Positions 1-10,637 of a stretch of 64,000 bases of DNA are shown in pieces (the stretch's first letter is position 1; each line of letters starts with the position of its first letter). Where the stretch lies: positions 39,909,063 through 39,973,062 of the forward strand of contig OZ017795.1 of the NCBI GenBank assembly GCA_963969395.1, given 5' to 3'. The DNA comes from Pseudoscleropodium purum. Lineage: Eukaryota > Streptophyta > Bryopsida > Hypnales > Brachytheciaceae. The notes beneath the pieces were generated by a model that had not been told where the DNA came from, ran no database searches, and worked only from the letters and a program-made list of their open reading frames with translations. The translations under genes and the position numbers were made by a program.

Positions 1-99
1 GTCTCTATCGGCATTCTTTTCTCTAAGACAACATCATCTAAGACACTTCTAATCTTTTTATTGTCATGTACTGACACGTTTTACCTCTAGTAGTGCAGC

Positions 100-2806
100 A
101 TCTCTTAGAACGGTACATGCTGGACGTCATGCACTGTGAGAAGAATTTGTGCGAAAATATAGTGAAGACATTGCTTGCAATGAATGATACTCCAAGCAGT
201 CGCGTAGATGCCGAAGAACTTGGAATCCGTGAAGAGATCTAGTTACAAGAGCCACAACGACGGAATGATGACTTCCACATGCCACACGCACCATATATTT
301 TGATAGCGCCAGAGCGAGCTGAGTTCATAAGCATAGTCAGCAACATCAAAACCCCAACTAACCAAGGTTGACAGGACGGTCGAACGTCCAGGACGTTCGG
401 ACGCGGACGTTGTATCCGCAGTGTCCGTTGACATTCGCGGACACCGTCTGCCCCGTCCGCCTCGTCCGCCCCGATACCCGTCCGCCCCAGTACGGCAGTC
501 CGACCGACACGCGGACTGATCTAGTCCGCATGATCTGGGCGTCCGCCCCGTCCGTCCGCCTTTCGACGGCGGGAGGGACGCTGTGTCCGCTAGCGTCTGT
601 GAGGACGGACGTCCAAACGTTCGGGTTACGGACGCCTTTTTTGGGCGGATGTAGAGATTCGTCAACCCTACAACGAACTATGTTGGTGCAATTCACAAGC
701 GCATGAAGGATGGCAAACTACATTACATGAAGACCCATGACTACCACGTCCTCATGCAACAAGTAAGGTACTGAGGAACCTATTTCTCATAAGTGTTATA
801 ATTTTTTTGGCCACTATACAAGTTCATGAAAGTTCCAGAATGTAGAGCACATATAGGTCTATAGCGGACTTTGTGCTTGCAATGGTAGTGCACATCTATT
901 GTCGTTGAAAACTTTTCCAGAGATACAATAGTGTCCACTTGGAAAAGCATGAGTTAGAGGGTTCCTTGAAGACCAAAATTTGTTAGTGATTCTTAAATAC
1001 ACTGTAATGTACAGTTAATATATTACTTGCAACGAAAGATGTTGTGTACGACATCTGCAAAAACTATATTGTACCCAGAAAGTGAAGGTAACATATTATT
1101 TAGTGCCACTGAAGACAAGCCTATGCACGTGGTTCCAACATGAGTACTATGAGACATCTCTAACCATGTCTGTGCACATTTACGAATGTTGTTTGTCAAC
1201 ATCAAAACAAATGCTTACGTATGTAGTGGAATAATGTCTGCTGTGATGTAGATTCTTCCAGTGGCAATTCGAAACATTTTGGATGAAAGTGTGCGGTTAG
1301 CTATCATCAAAATGAACAAAGTATTCCAAAGACTTTGTGACAAGGAGGTGAAGGAGACCGACAAAGACATTGTCATGGACAATGTAATCATGGCCACTTG
1401 TCTGCTAGAGAAGGAGTTCCCTACAACTTTCTTAAACATCATGACACATTTGCCCGTGCATCTTATAGAACAATTGTTTATGTGCGGACCTGTGTAGTGT
1501 AGGTGGATGTATTCTATTGAGCGTTACATGAAGACATTGAAAGACTATGTTTGCACCTATGCACATCCAAAAGGTAGCATAGCTGAGGGATATAGAAACG
1601 AAGACACTTTGGGCTTCTGCACTGAGTACATGAAAGATTATGAAGGAACCGTTCAACGAGTTTGGGATGTTGAAGAAGACGCCATTATGAACGATGAAGT
1701 GATTTGTTCCAAGGCGCCTAAAGCATGACGACTATCTGATGAACTTCGTATGCATGCACATGCATTTGTCATTGACAATGCCCCATACTTGGAAGCTTAG
1801 TGATTGTGAGTACCACAAAATTGTCTTCCATGTCCATTAGCAGAAGTATATTCATTGTATGCAAGTAGATGCTTTTTCTTGTCTATGAAACGAAAGGAAA
1901 TATTTTGTACCCGTCATTCATAATGAATTTCAATTTTGAGAATGACCAACATGTCCTTCTTGAATTGCACAGGGAGTACATTGAAAAGAAGACCCGCAAG
2001 TGGGAGCAGCGAGAGGCATTTCGTCAACAATCAAGACAACTACATCCCAGAAGACCTTGGCGGTATCCAGTAGAACTCAGTGACTTTCCACCTTTCTCGG
2101 AGTGCTTGACGTCAACAATGATGAAAGCTGAACTTTCTGGACGTCAACTAGAAGAAGATGTTGTCCAATATACACAACCTCCACAGTAAGATGCAACATC
2201 ACACCGTCAGATGTACTATCATGGAAAACATTTACGTGTCCGCAACTCTGAGTGCAGCCTTGTCACACGAGACTTAGCTATAGTAGCAAGTTTCACCCGC
2301 CAACTTCGTTGGGGTCTTCAAAATGGCAGGCCTATAGAAGCCACACAAGAATATATGGGATACATTGAGGACATATTGGTTCTAGATTATAAAAACCATT
2401 GTGTCACAGTCCTCTTGTGTGATTGGGAAGGGGCACACGGAACGCCTGACTTCCTAGCATTGAGAGAGATCAGTACGGCTTCAGCATGGCAAACTTCAAT
2501 CACATAGATGGGAAGGTCCATATTGATTCCTTTGCCTTTCCTTTGCATTGCCAACAAGTATTTTTCTCAGACAACCCACGTCGCCTTGGATGGAAGATAG
2601 TGTGTCGTACAAATGTTAGAGGTAGACGTACAATTCAGCATGATGTGCACATCACGCCAAAGATACTTCAAGTACGCAACAACAAAGACTTTGTGGGCTT
2701 ACAACCGATGGCAGGAGAGGCAAACCCTTTACGCCATCCAAATGAAGACATTGAACACTTCAGAGACATATTAGATGACAATGTTGCTTCAAAGGATGAA
2801 GGATAG
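100..2806 (+). pseudogene. TNP2-like CACTA transposase with DUF4218/DUF4216-type parts, broken
   Basis: Conceptual translation shows the TNP2 landmark LDVMHCEKNLCENI near 130-175, then the stretch ending KTPTN just before 363. After the MITE it resumes with YVGAIHKRMKDG and a KTHDYHVLMQQ motif (about 679-760). A GTAAGG donor follows at about 761, and coding resumes near 1262 with AIRNILDESV. DUF4218-like blocks follow (CLLEKEFPTTF, HLPVHLIEQL, RWMYSIERYMKTLK) to about 1727, then a charged segment (1970-2189) and a DUF4216-like block (IEDILVLDYKNHCVTVLLCDW near 2360-2430; QQVFFSDNPRRLGWKIV near 2550-2610). Breaks: in-frame TAG at 238-240, in-frame TAG at 1495-1497 between CGPV and CRWMY, TGA after SKAPKA, and several frame changes after 1725. 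It is a relic. The family assignment rests on remembered motif similarity but on many independent blocks. Confidence 0.82.
363..670. mobile_element. hAT-type GC-rich MITE, copy 1, inside the CACTA transposase
   Basis: A 308-bp insertion. It begins CAAGGTTGACAGG and ends TCGTCAACCCTA, so the ends are imperfect inverted repeats of the type CAGGGTTGACA. It is flanked by CAACTAAC (355-362) and CAACGAAC (671-678), an 8-bp target duplication with one mismatch. An 8-bp duplication with CA(G/A)GG ends is the hAT pattern. Deleting the element plus one duplication rejoins the transposase in frame (KTPTN to YVGAIHKR). The interior is very GC- and CpG-rich and crowded with GTCCG and CGGAC repeats. It is not coding: open frames through it arise from the lack of A/T-rich stop codons. 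A second copy lies at 59372-59617. Confidence 0.88.
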
Positions 2807-3689
2807 CACCTATTTGCCCTAAACACATCACCGAGCGAGCACAAAGACGCTTACAACGACATCTGTAGGTTCAAAGCATTGTCTTCAATGATGTCTCCCC
2901 CAACCCCACTTCCCATTTGGGGCCAATCAATGGTTAGCATTACTTTGAGACACTAGTGTTTTTTGTTGCTTCTTCTTAAGAATATGTAAATGCCATTTAC
3001 AAGCACATCTTTGGATAGACCATGCATCTTGCATTCTCTTGTATATAGTTGACGATGTTTGCTTAAATCTTTGTTGCATTACAAGTCCTTTGAAATTGCA
3101 TGGACTCGTTTGTTTTCTCCTACTATTTCTCTACAAAGTGCATACACATTCTCTTGTTCATGAACAGTAGTTGAAAAGTTCAAGGATAAGTTCTCTTTTC
3201 CTTTATTAAGCAGTTCATGTTGTCCATTGAATTTGAACAACATAGTTAGCACTATACATTACATACAATGTTTGATGTATTAAAGGTGTGTGCCTTACAA
3301 ATGAAGAGAAGAAGATGGTTGTCCATTCCTAATTGAACATGGTACAAGATAATGGCAACAGAGAATGCCACTATAAGAAAATACTTCCTACTTGTTGCTG
3401 AGACTGTATACGCTTCAATAGACTACTGGAACATATGAAAGAAAGGAAACCATTTCATGCTACAGGACGGGTATGTGGTATGGCTGCTGACGTCTACAGA
3501 GATATAGACATGTCTTTGAAAACATCAGAAGGAGCATCATAGCATTGAACCCAATGTCCACCAAAAAGACAAGACACCACTGTAGACGTTTATGATAACG
3601 CATTGACATCACCTTAGACATCTGAAGAAGCATCCGGACGTCTAAGTAGGCATATGAACAAGAAGTAGAGGCCCTCCACATTTGTCAGA

Positions 3690-4233
3690 GACTTGGTGCT
3701 AACGTGTCAAATCCTGTCAGCGCAAAGTCTGCCATGTCAACCTCTTTTCCGAAAAATTGCTATGTCATCCACCACGTCAGTACTAGAAATGTCATGACAG
3801 CCAATTTTTATTTTTTTTCATGCCACATCATCCACCACGTCAACATCTTCTTTTCATTTCCTTGCCCAGAAGTTGACCGTCCCCCTTTTTTTAGCTCAAG
3901 CAAAGCTTTTAATGACAACCAATAAAATAGCCTGAAAATTATTTCTCTCCAAATAAGTTCAACGATGCTGACGTGGCTATCTCTGTTTTTTTGGATGCTC
4001 TTGTGGACATACTTTTGTTGTTAGCCTTGTCCCAATAAAGCTTCTTGTCAATGCTAACATAAGGTTGTTTTTAGGAGAAAATTGTACTGTCCAATCCAAC
4101 ACCTACAAAGATCTGTCCGAAATCCTAAACCGTCTTCTAGACATGTGAATGTCCCCGCAGACACAATATGTTCAGACTTGGACATTCCATATCGAGGGCC
4201 CCATGTCAAAAAAAAAACGGGTTTCTTCTAGTG
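3690..4233. repeat. CACTA subterminal repeat zone and right terminal inverted repeat
   Basis: Short motifs recur here: GCCATGTCAACC, GCTATGTCATCC, CCACCACGTCA (twice, near 3770 and 3830), AATGTCATGACAG, TGACGTGGC and CCCATGTCA. The segment ends with CGGGTTTCTTCTAGTG at 4218-4233. Clustered short repeats in the last few hundred bases before a CACTA terminus are normal for the superfamily. Confidence 0.7.
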
Positions 4234-6600
4234 AATACTATGTGTATCTAGATTCCAAATCAATTTTATAAATAATATACTTTAGGGTAATTTCTAGAAA
4301 CACTTTTGCTATTTGTTGCAATTTTTATTTTCAACCTTTTAGTATTTTTGTACTACAAGTCACCTTTAGTACTATTGGAGGCATGGAATATAAAGTTTAG
4401 ACAGTTGATTGAATTTCAAATCTACTATTTCGACAACATATGATGTTTATTACTGGATGGCAAGGAGGGATGAGAATACTTAATCCACCATACAAAATAG
4501 TTCACATTAATTGATTGGAGGTTCTAGAAGCCCCTACTAGTATCATTGAGTCTTTCATGTACCTTGAAATACTATTTTGAGTCACAAGTTGCAATTTATG
4601 CTAGAAAATGAGACTTCTACATTTTTTCAAATTAGAAAATGCACTTGAAAAATTTATTTTAAAAGTCAACATTGTTTCCAACTAAAAGAAAAGAAGGAAG
4701 ATCAAAGTTAGAACTAAAAAATCATTTTGAATTCAATATGAATTCAAAATGAATATAGCACACTTTAAACCAATGTAAAACACCTAGGGACATGTTTTTG
4801 GAAATCCCTCTCCCAAGAAGGTGAATTTCTATTAGAAGAGCTAACCTACCCAATTTAACTATGTAATTCTTCAAAAAAGGTACTTGATAGTACTCAAAAC
4901 CACCCAAAAATATGTATAGCATATGTTCAAATTCAATCTCACCTATTAAATTAATTTTGAATAATTTCAATAATTCAAGTACATTTTCTATTGCTAGAGG
5001 AAGCTTACTTTTGAATTTCATGTTCATTCAATCATTTTTGCAATACTTATCCACAAAACAACTTCCACATTGATCTTCTGATGGAAAATAGACTAGGTTA
5101 TTCTTGCATCACCTTTTACAATAATTGTTTTCAGAAATTAGGTGATCATTCAATGGTGTACTTTGCAATTGATTTGAAAGGCATGCCATTGGAATGTTTT
5201 TTGTTTTTTTTAAAGACTTCTTCATTTTAACAACTACAATATGAAACAATTTCTTTCTTTAGTAAGACAAATCTTGACATGAAATTAGATGCTACTCAAC
5301 CCAACAATACATTTGCAAGCATACATACAATTTTGTTTCCCTAATAGAAGATTGTTTTTAATAATAATTTATAAGACCATAAGTGTATTTTTTTAATATA
5401 ATTTTTAATATAATTTTTTTCCGCCTTAGTTGCAATCTAATTTTGGATTATTAAGTATGATTTCTAACTAAAGATGTGCTTTGAATTAATATACAAGTTG
5501 TCCTACAATTAAAGCTTCACATACTCAAGATATGGAAAATGAATCAAACAAAGTAAAAATAGTTAGTTGGATGAACATGCAATTAGTGTGGCTTTTTGAA
5601 TGAGCAAAAAATTAATGAGCACAAAAGGTTGAAGATGCTAGCTATATACACACACTTGAACACTCATATTTGCTTAGAAGAAACTTAAGAGGAAGGTGAA
5701 TATATAAAGGTTGAAAAGTAAGTGGCATATCTAGGACCTTATAAAGACAACTTAATTACAACTTTTGCACAAAGTACAATGGTTTTATGTTATTAGTGTG
5801 TGTCACACTAGTTCACCAAAGTCAAATTTTTTAAATTAGTACATGCAAAAATAATATTGATTTCTATAAAATAAATGAATTTATAATCATTATATTTTTG
5901 AGCTAATACTAACACACAAATTATTTTGAAATTGGTACCTAGAGAGCCTATTTATAATTTGTATATAATTTTTTTTTAATAACTATGTTCTTCATTTTTA
6001 TTACCAATTCCATAGTAAGGGTGGGCAAGTCTATAACTTTTCATGAATTCAATATAGTAATTGTATTTATCAAAACCTTTGTCTTAGATAGGATGAAGTC
6101 CCCCTCTTCAAGGATTAGGTAGGAGCCCCTATTTTTGCTACTATTTTATCAATTGTATACATTTGAAGTTTTTAAAAGCACTCTAGTTGCACAATTCAGC
6201 CAAATAATGTCATAAGTAGTCATATGACACAACTAGGGGCTCCTCCCTTATTGTATACTATATGTAGTTCAAATGTCACTTGTTTAAAACAATCCTTTTT
6301 GTTATAGCTTTTGGACAAAGTGATGAGATGACAATCACTCAAAATTTAGTGAAGCATTGTATTTCTACTTTTATTCATCTTATAGACCAATGAATACTTT
6401 TCAAATCTATTTAAGCACTATTTCATCTGGAATTGGTGACTTCATTCGAATTTTATTTGAAGAAACAGGAAAGTTTTGATGAAAAAAGACTGCTTTTATT
6501 TGGCAAAAAGTATAGATCTATTTTGAAATGGTGCAAGTATAAGGGCGCCCAAAAAAAAAGGCATGAATGAATGAACAGACTTTTTATTTACGCCAACCGA
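4234..6600. other. AT-rich intergenic stretch with no gene seen
   Basis: About 2.4 kb of AT-rich DNA between the CACTA terminus and the Gemin2 promoter region. Reading frames are short and show no family resemblance (for example a 101-residue minus-strand frame at 4722-5027 of low complexity). No terminal repeats or tandem arrays were recognised. Confidence 0.6.
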
Positions 6601-6829
6601 GAAGCCTTCGTCTCTCCCAGTTCAATCTTGCTTCGAGGGGTCTCTTTGAGTAGAATTGTCAGTTGCGATTTTCATTCCACATTTGCCTTGAAGATTTCTG
6701 CAACGCTTGTTGCGTAATCCCCAAGCACCGGAGCTCGTAGTGTTCGCCAAGTAAACATGGACGTGCATTGTGTGAAAGGCTTTCCAACAATCATCGATCT
6801 TCCTTTTCCCTTGCTGAGTTAGTTTTGAG

Positions 6830-6873
6830 AGAGAGAGAGATTGAATTGTGGTATCAAAGGGTTTAGGGTTTAA
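6830..6873 (+). promoter_or_regulatory. GA run and telo-box-like motif in the Gemin2 5' leader
   Basis: A short GA run (6830-6842) is followed by GGGTTTAGGGTTT at 6859-6871, an interstitial telomere-type repeat, 16 bp before the chosen ATG. Telo-box motifs near the start are known in plant genes for translation and RNA metabolism. Their activity here is inference. Confidence 0.4.
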
Positions 6874-6886
6874 GCGATCTTCGAGG

Positions 6887-9062
6887 ATGTCCAGTGAGAA
6901 AGAAATTAGTGCCGGCGAAGTGGAGATGGCGTCTCCGACGGATCCAGGAAGCAGCGCCAAGGGTTTCAAGTACACTAGGGATGAGATGCTTGCAATCTAC
7001 TGGGCCATGGGGGACAGCTATTACAATGGCGTCGCGGATGTGTGGGTTGTGTTGGAGCCCTTGAGTCAGGAGCTGTATGAGATGGACGTGGATCACGGAA
7101 CGCAAAAACCAAGGCACAAAACCATCGACAGGCGACAACGCGGGCGGAAGGCGACAACAATCACGAACGGTCGATCGAATAATAATAATAATAGTGGCTC
7201 TTCCGAAGGAAATTCGTACGAGGAGGAGTTGCTGCTGGAATTAGGGTTGGATCTGCCGAGTCAGTCTCCATCATCAGAGGGCGAGGTTTACGAGGACGAC
7301 AGCGAAGAAGAGGTCGAGAGCTTCCAGCCGCTGGCGTTTGCGGTGGAAGGGGAGCCGGATTTCGAATCCGGAGAGCCTCAAGATGGATGGGAGTATTTGC
7401 GACGAGTCAAGTAAGTATTTGCCTTTCTTCGGATACAATGCTTATCGTTCTTGCATTGTGCACTTTGCAAAAGTAATTATCTCGTTATTTTTTTTTGTCT
7501 AAACTCGAATAATTTGGAATTGCAGAATCGCATTCACTGGAATTTTGCTGTCACGTTTTAGGGTTTGCAGCCTGTACCCTACACCCTAAGTAGTTATAGT
7601 TTTCTTTCATTTCATGAGCATGATGTGAAGTGCTGGATTGGGGTTTTACAAGTAGAGAGGATTTCCTGGAGTCGGGGACTTGACCTGGGGTTTGCTGTGA
7701 ACTACAGATGGGAGTTTAAACGCTGTCCGAAGGTCGTCGTTGCCAAAGTCGACCCTAAAAAGTTTGCTGAACAGACCCCGTACATGCCGGCTATAGCTTC
7801 GGTGTCAGCTTGCTCTCCTGATCTGCTCCCTTCGAAAGAATGGGAAACAGAGTTTCTAGCGGACTTCTCAAATCTGCGCATGGTAAGCTCATGATCATCA
7901 GGTAAACGGAGCAATGATATTCTCTGTCTGTTATCTAGTTTGAAACGTTTCATATGTCTCTTGTTTTGATTTAGGTTTTCTCTGCTTGTCTGGAGGTTCT
8001 TTGTGTGTTTGCGTTCTTAAGATTCACGGGTTTTTGTTGTGATGCAGAAATATGCAGAACCAATACCAGAGGAGAGGAAATTTGGTGGGCCTCTGCCATC
8101 AATTCATAATCAGGTCGGATGGGAGACTTTCTGCTTTGGAAAGTCGACCAGCCTAGTTGAGGAGGAAACTGTAGACAATTCTGAGAGTACAGGTGAATTG
8201 ATGGAGGAAGCCAACATGTCCACTGAAGATCAGTCTAAGCACGTGGATAAAGTAATACTTGAAGGTGTGATGGACAAACCCTTACTTCCCAATCTGGACT
8301 CTGTAACTGATTTCCCGGCCTTGAATGCAACTTCATTAGAAGACGAGCTTCGTTCCAGTCATCAACCCGATTCGAAACCACGAAAGCACGCAACAGAGGC
8401 GTCATCTATGTTAATAAAAGCGCTAGTTAAAAACGTACCGAAGGACGATGTGAAGCGGAAACCCATTGATCTAAAAGGGCCCCATCCTCCCTTACTTGGT
8501 ATTTTGATGCGATTGGATGAAGTGAAACGTGCAGCTCTTCTGCGATACCACATTGCTTGGCTGGAGAGGGTGGATGGCCTACCTGAAGGGCGGGCTCAGT
8601 GGCTATTTGCTCTCTCTGCCGTGGTTGATAAGCCTCTAGATGCTCAGACAATGGCAGCATACAGGACACTTTTGAGAAGGTGCGCTTGTAACTCTGCATT
8701 GTTTGGATTGTCATTCCATGCTTCTTTCTCTAAAGCGATCCCAATCTGAGATTATTGTGGTAGTTTTGAATAGTGGTAGATTGAGTGTACATGTGGTGTG
8801 TGACTCATCGTTTCAGAAGTGTCAGCTCATGCAGCCTTTTTTCCATTTAATTTACATCTTTGGCAAGCTGCGGTTCATCTGTGATTTTTGCTGGTTTCAT
8901 TTTCATGTAGGGAGATTCTAACTAGTTCTAGTTGATTTTCCCAGGTGTGCATCCTTGAGGGCAAGCAAAACATCGGCGGGGAACGTAGAGTTATGCAGGT
9001 TGAACATGCTCATCGCAATTGCTGGGCGCTATTTTGGTCAAGCCGAGGATGTGTTGAGCTGA
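6887..9062 (+). CDS. GEMIN2: Gemin2/SIP1 (SMN-interacting protein, snRNP assembly)
   Basis: Four exons: 6887-7410, 7708-7882, 8048-8679 and 8945-9062. All splice junctions are GT/AG and in phase, giving 1449 nt and 482 residues. The first ATG of the frame is at 6887; codons upstream lack an ATG. The protein starts with an acidic, Asn/Ser-rich region. The Gemin2 core follows: RCPKVVVAKVDPKKF (about 180-194), NQVGWETFCFG (254-264, matching the GWKKFCLG region of animal Gemin2), then a helical C-terminal domain from about 383 (LGILMRLDEVKRAALLRYH, WLFALSAVVDKPLD, and LNMLIAIAGRYFGQAED just before the end). Gemin2 binds SMN and the Sm pentamer during cytoplasmic assembly of spliceosomal snRNPs. 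The chain is longer than the 280-residue human protein because of the N-terminal acidic region and a linker at about 265-380, as in other plant homologs. No breaks are seen. Confidence 0.92.
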
Positions 9063-9620
9063 CTACCGACTTCGGATGCTGAAATATTGCAGAAATGTCA
9101 AAGTTCCACTTCTGGTGCGACGGGTTTTGACGAGCTTCCTAGAATAGTATCTTAATGGTTACGGACCCTATTTGATACGAAGATAACTTTTATTTTGGAC
9201 CCTCACTGGACGGACACATTAGCATGATAATCTAAGAGGAATTCGTCATCCAGGTGATTACAAATATACTGTTTCTTGCAGCCGTTAGCATCAGTGATTA
9301 TATTGCAAAGAACATGTAATTTTCTCACATTGATGTAAACAACGTTACAATGTACCCTATTAGTAGTAGACAGACGATACGATCCTGTTAGTTGTTTCAC
9401 TGCAATTTTGTCAGATTCTGAGGATAAGGACACCTAGTTTTAGGTTACTGGTTACTCAATTGGATGCCGAAGCCGAAATATGCTGTAGAAGTCATAAATA
9501 GAAAATTTTAGGTACGTGGCCAATGATTCATTGCTTCGAGTATATTAAGATTCTGAATACATCCCGTGTCATCCGGGTGGTCGTGCTGATTTGCGGGTGC
9601 ACCACTTAAGAATTGAGGTT
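9063..9620 (+). other. 3' flank of Gemin2 and spacer before tRNA-Leu
   Basis: Presumed 3' UTR and spacer of about 560 bp. No reading frame, repeat or structural signal was recognised apart from ordinary AT-rich sequence. Confidence 0.5.
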
Positions 9621-9700
9621 GTTCATATGGCCGAGTTGGTCTAAGGCGCCAGATTAAGGTTCTGGTCCGAAAGGGCGTGGGTTCGAATCCCACTGTGAAC
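9621..9700 (+). tRNA. tRNA-Leu (anticodon AAG)
   Basis: An 80-nt cloverleaf without intron. The acceptor stem GTTCATA pairs with TGTGAAC (one G-U). The D-arm region carries the A-box TGGCCGAGTTGG. The anticodon stem CCAGA/TCTGG closes the loop TTAAGGT, giving anticodon AAG (reads CUU, and CUC after A-to-I editing). The variable arm TCCGAAAGGGC forms a short helix, as class II tRNA-Leu requires. The T-arm is GTGGGTTCGAATCCCAC and contains the B-box. The discriminator base and CCA are not encoded, as usual in eukaryotes. It lies between Gemin2 and TRMT61A on the same strand. Confidence 0.96.
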
Positions 9701-9717
9701 ATCGCTGACGCCCATAC

Positions 9718-9722
9718 TTTTT
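9718..9722 (+). terminator. RNA polymerase III terminator of tRNA-Leu
   Basis: A run of five T residues 18 bp after the mature 3' end, followed by a second T run at about 9724. This matches the T-tract that stops Pol III. Confidence 0.75.
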
Positions 9723-9989
9723 CTTTTTTCAACTCAAAATTATCACCGTTGTGTGTTTTTCGTTTCAAAACTATCATCTTTGTAAGTTTTTCCCTCGAAC
9801 ACCAATTCTTTTTTTGTATGGAACATCCGTCTCTCTCAAATCTGCTCCTCTCTACCGGCACACCAGAGAACCTCCTCAGATCGAATTCTGCTACTGAGGA
9901 AAAACACAGAGAATTGAGCCGAGTCTGCATCGACCATACATTCTGAGCAGGACAATCGAGGTTCGACACTCTACACACAGACTTGGTGG

Positions 9990-10615
9990 GAGAAAAATCA
10001 CGTTTTCACCGTGACCAGGTATCGCAATGCGCGTCAGTCGCTGAACTTTGATAGCTGGAGACAGAAAAAGATTCCAAAACATTTGAGTGTGGATTTTTCT
10101 GTTGGATTCATTTTCATTGCAGGGTTTAGGGTTTAGGGCGACCCCTTGACACTCTTGAACTGAATTGGCATCGTGACAATTGCGATCTACACTCTCCTAC
10201 CCGCAAACCTGTACACTGCATGAGGGTTGCTAGGTAGTGCTGCGATGAAAATCACGTGGTCACAGTGATCGCAATTTGCCTGAGTTGCCGACCTTTTGTT
10301 GCTTGAGAGAAAGCGGACTCTTCGGTTGGAAGCTCTTTCCTTGCAGGGTGTAGGACTATTTCCTTGGCGCTCTCGAACTGAATTGGCATGGTGAAAATTG
10401 CCCTCTACACTCTCCAACCCACAATCCTGCGTATTGCATTTAGGGTTTCAGGGAGTGCTGCGATGAAAATCATATGTTCACGGTAGTCGCAATTTGCGTG
10501 AGTTGCCATACTTTTTGTTGCTTTTTTCAGAGAAATAGATGCGGAAACATCACCAAGTGGACTTTTTTGTTGGAAGCGTTTTCCTTCCAGATTTAGGGTT
10601 AGGGTTTTAGGGTTC
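9990..10615. repeat. Three diverged tandem copies of a 220-254 bp unit upstream of TRMT61A
   Basis: Anchor motifs recur in order: AATCACGTTTTCACCGTGA at 9996, AATCACGTGGTCACAGTGA at 10250, and AATCATATGTTCACGGTAG at 10469. Each is followed by CGCAAT(G/T)(T)GC and a GAGTTGCC-like block, then a TGTTGGA/GGTTGGAAGC block and a TTTAGGG-type tract. Copies 2 and 3 also share CTC(T/C)GAACTGAATTGGCAT, with a spacing of about 219 bp. Copy 1 is the least complete. Telomere-type tracts sit at 10121-10138 and 10591-10614, the latter just before the ATG. The block is probably promoter and 5' leader of TRMT61A, enlarged by tandem duplication. Confidence 0.7.
10591..10614 (+). promoter_or_regulatory. Telomere-type (TTTAGGG) tract just before TRMT61A
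   Basis: TTTAGGGTTAGGG and a further TTTTAGGG lie 24-47 bp before the ATG at 10638. They resemble telo-box elements of plant translation-related promoters. This is not a telomere: unique genes lie on both sides. Confidence 0.45.
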
Positions 10616-10637
10616 CATTGGTATCGTCATACCAGCC

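Larger units (their letters stand above)
1..4233 (+). mobile_element. CACTA (En/Spm, TNP2-type) DNA transposon, decayed, 5' end outside window
   Basis: The right-hand part of a CACTA element. Two signs define it. First, TNP2-like transposase and DUF4218/DUF4216-like coding remnants run along the plus strand to about 2806. Second, the right terminus at 4220-4233 reads TTTCTTCTAGTG, the reverse complement of a CACTAGAAGAAA-type CACTA terminal inverted repeat. The 500 bp before it (about 3690-4210) are dense in short ATGTCA, CACGTCA and TGACGTGG motifs, as expected of the subterminal repeats that bind the transposase. The next three bases, AAT, would be the target duplication, but the left end is outside the window so this cannot be checked. 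In-frame stops show it is not autonomous. An hAT-type MITE is nested inside at 363-670. Confidence 0.85.

Noticed and set aside
243..706. Overlapping long open frames on both strands (112-140 residues)
   Set aside because: They lie in the GC-rich hAT MITE, where stop codons are rare. The same happens at 59293-59694 in the second copy.
10121..10138. Telomere repeat suggesting a chromosome end
   Set aside because: Only two to three units, with unique genes on both sides; this is a short interstitial or promoter motif.
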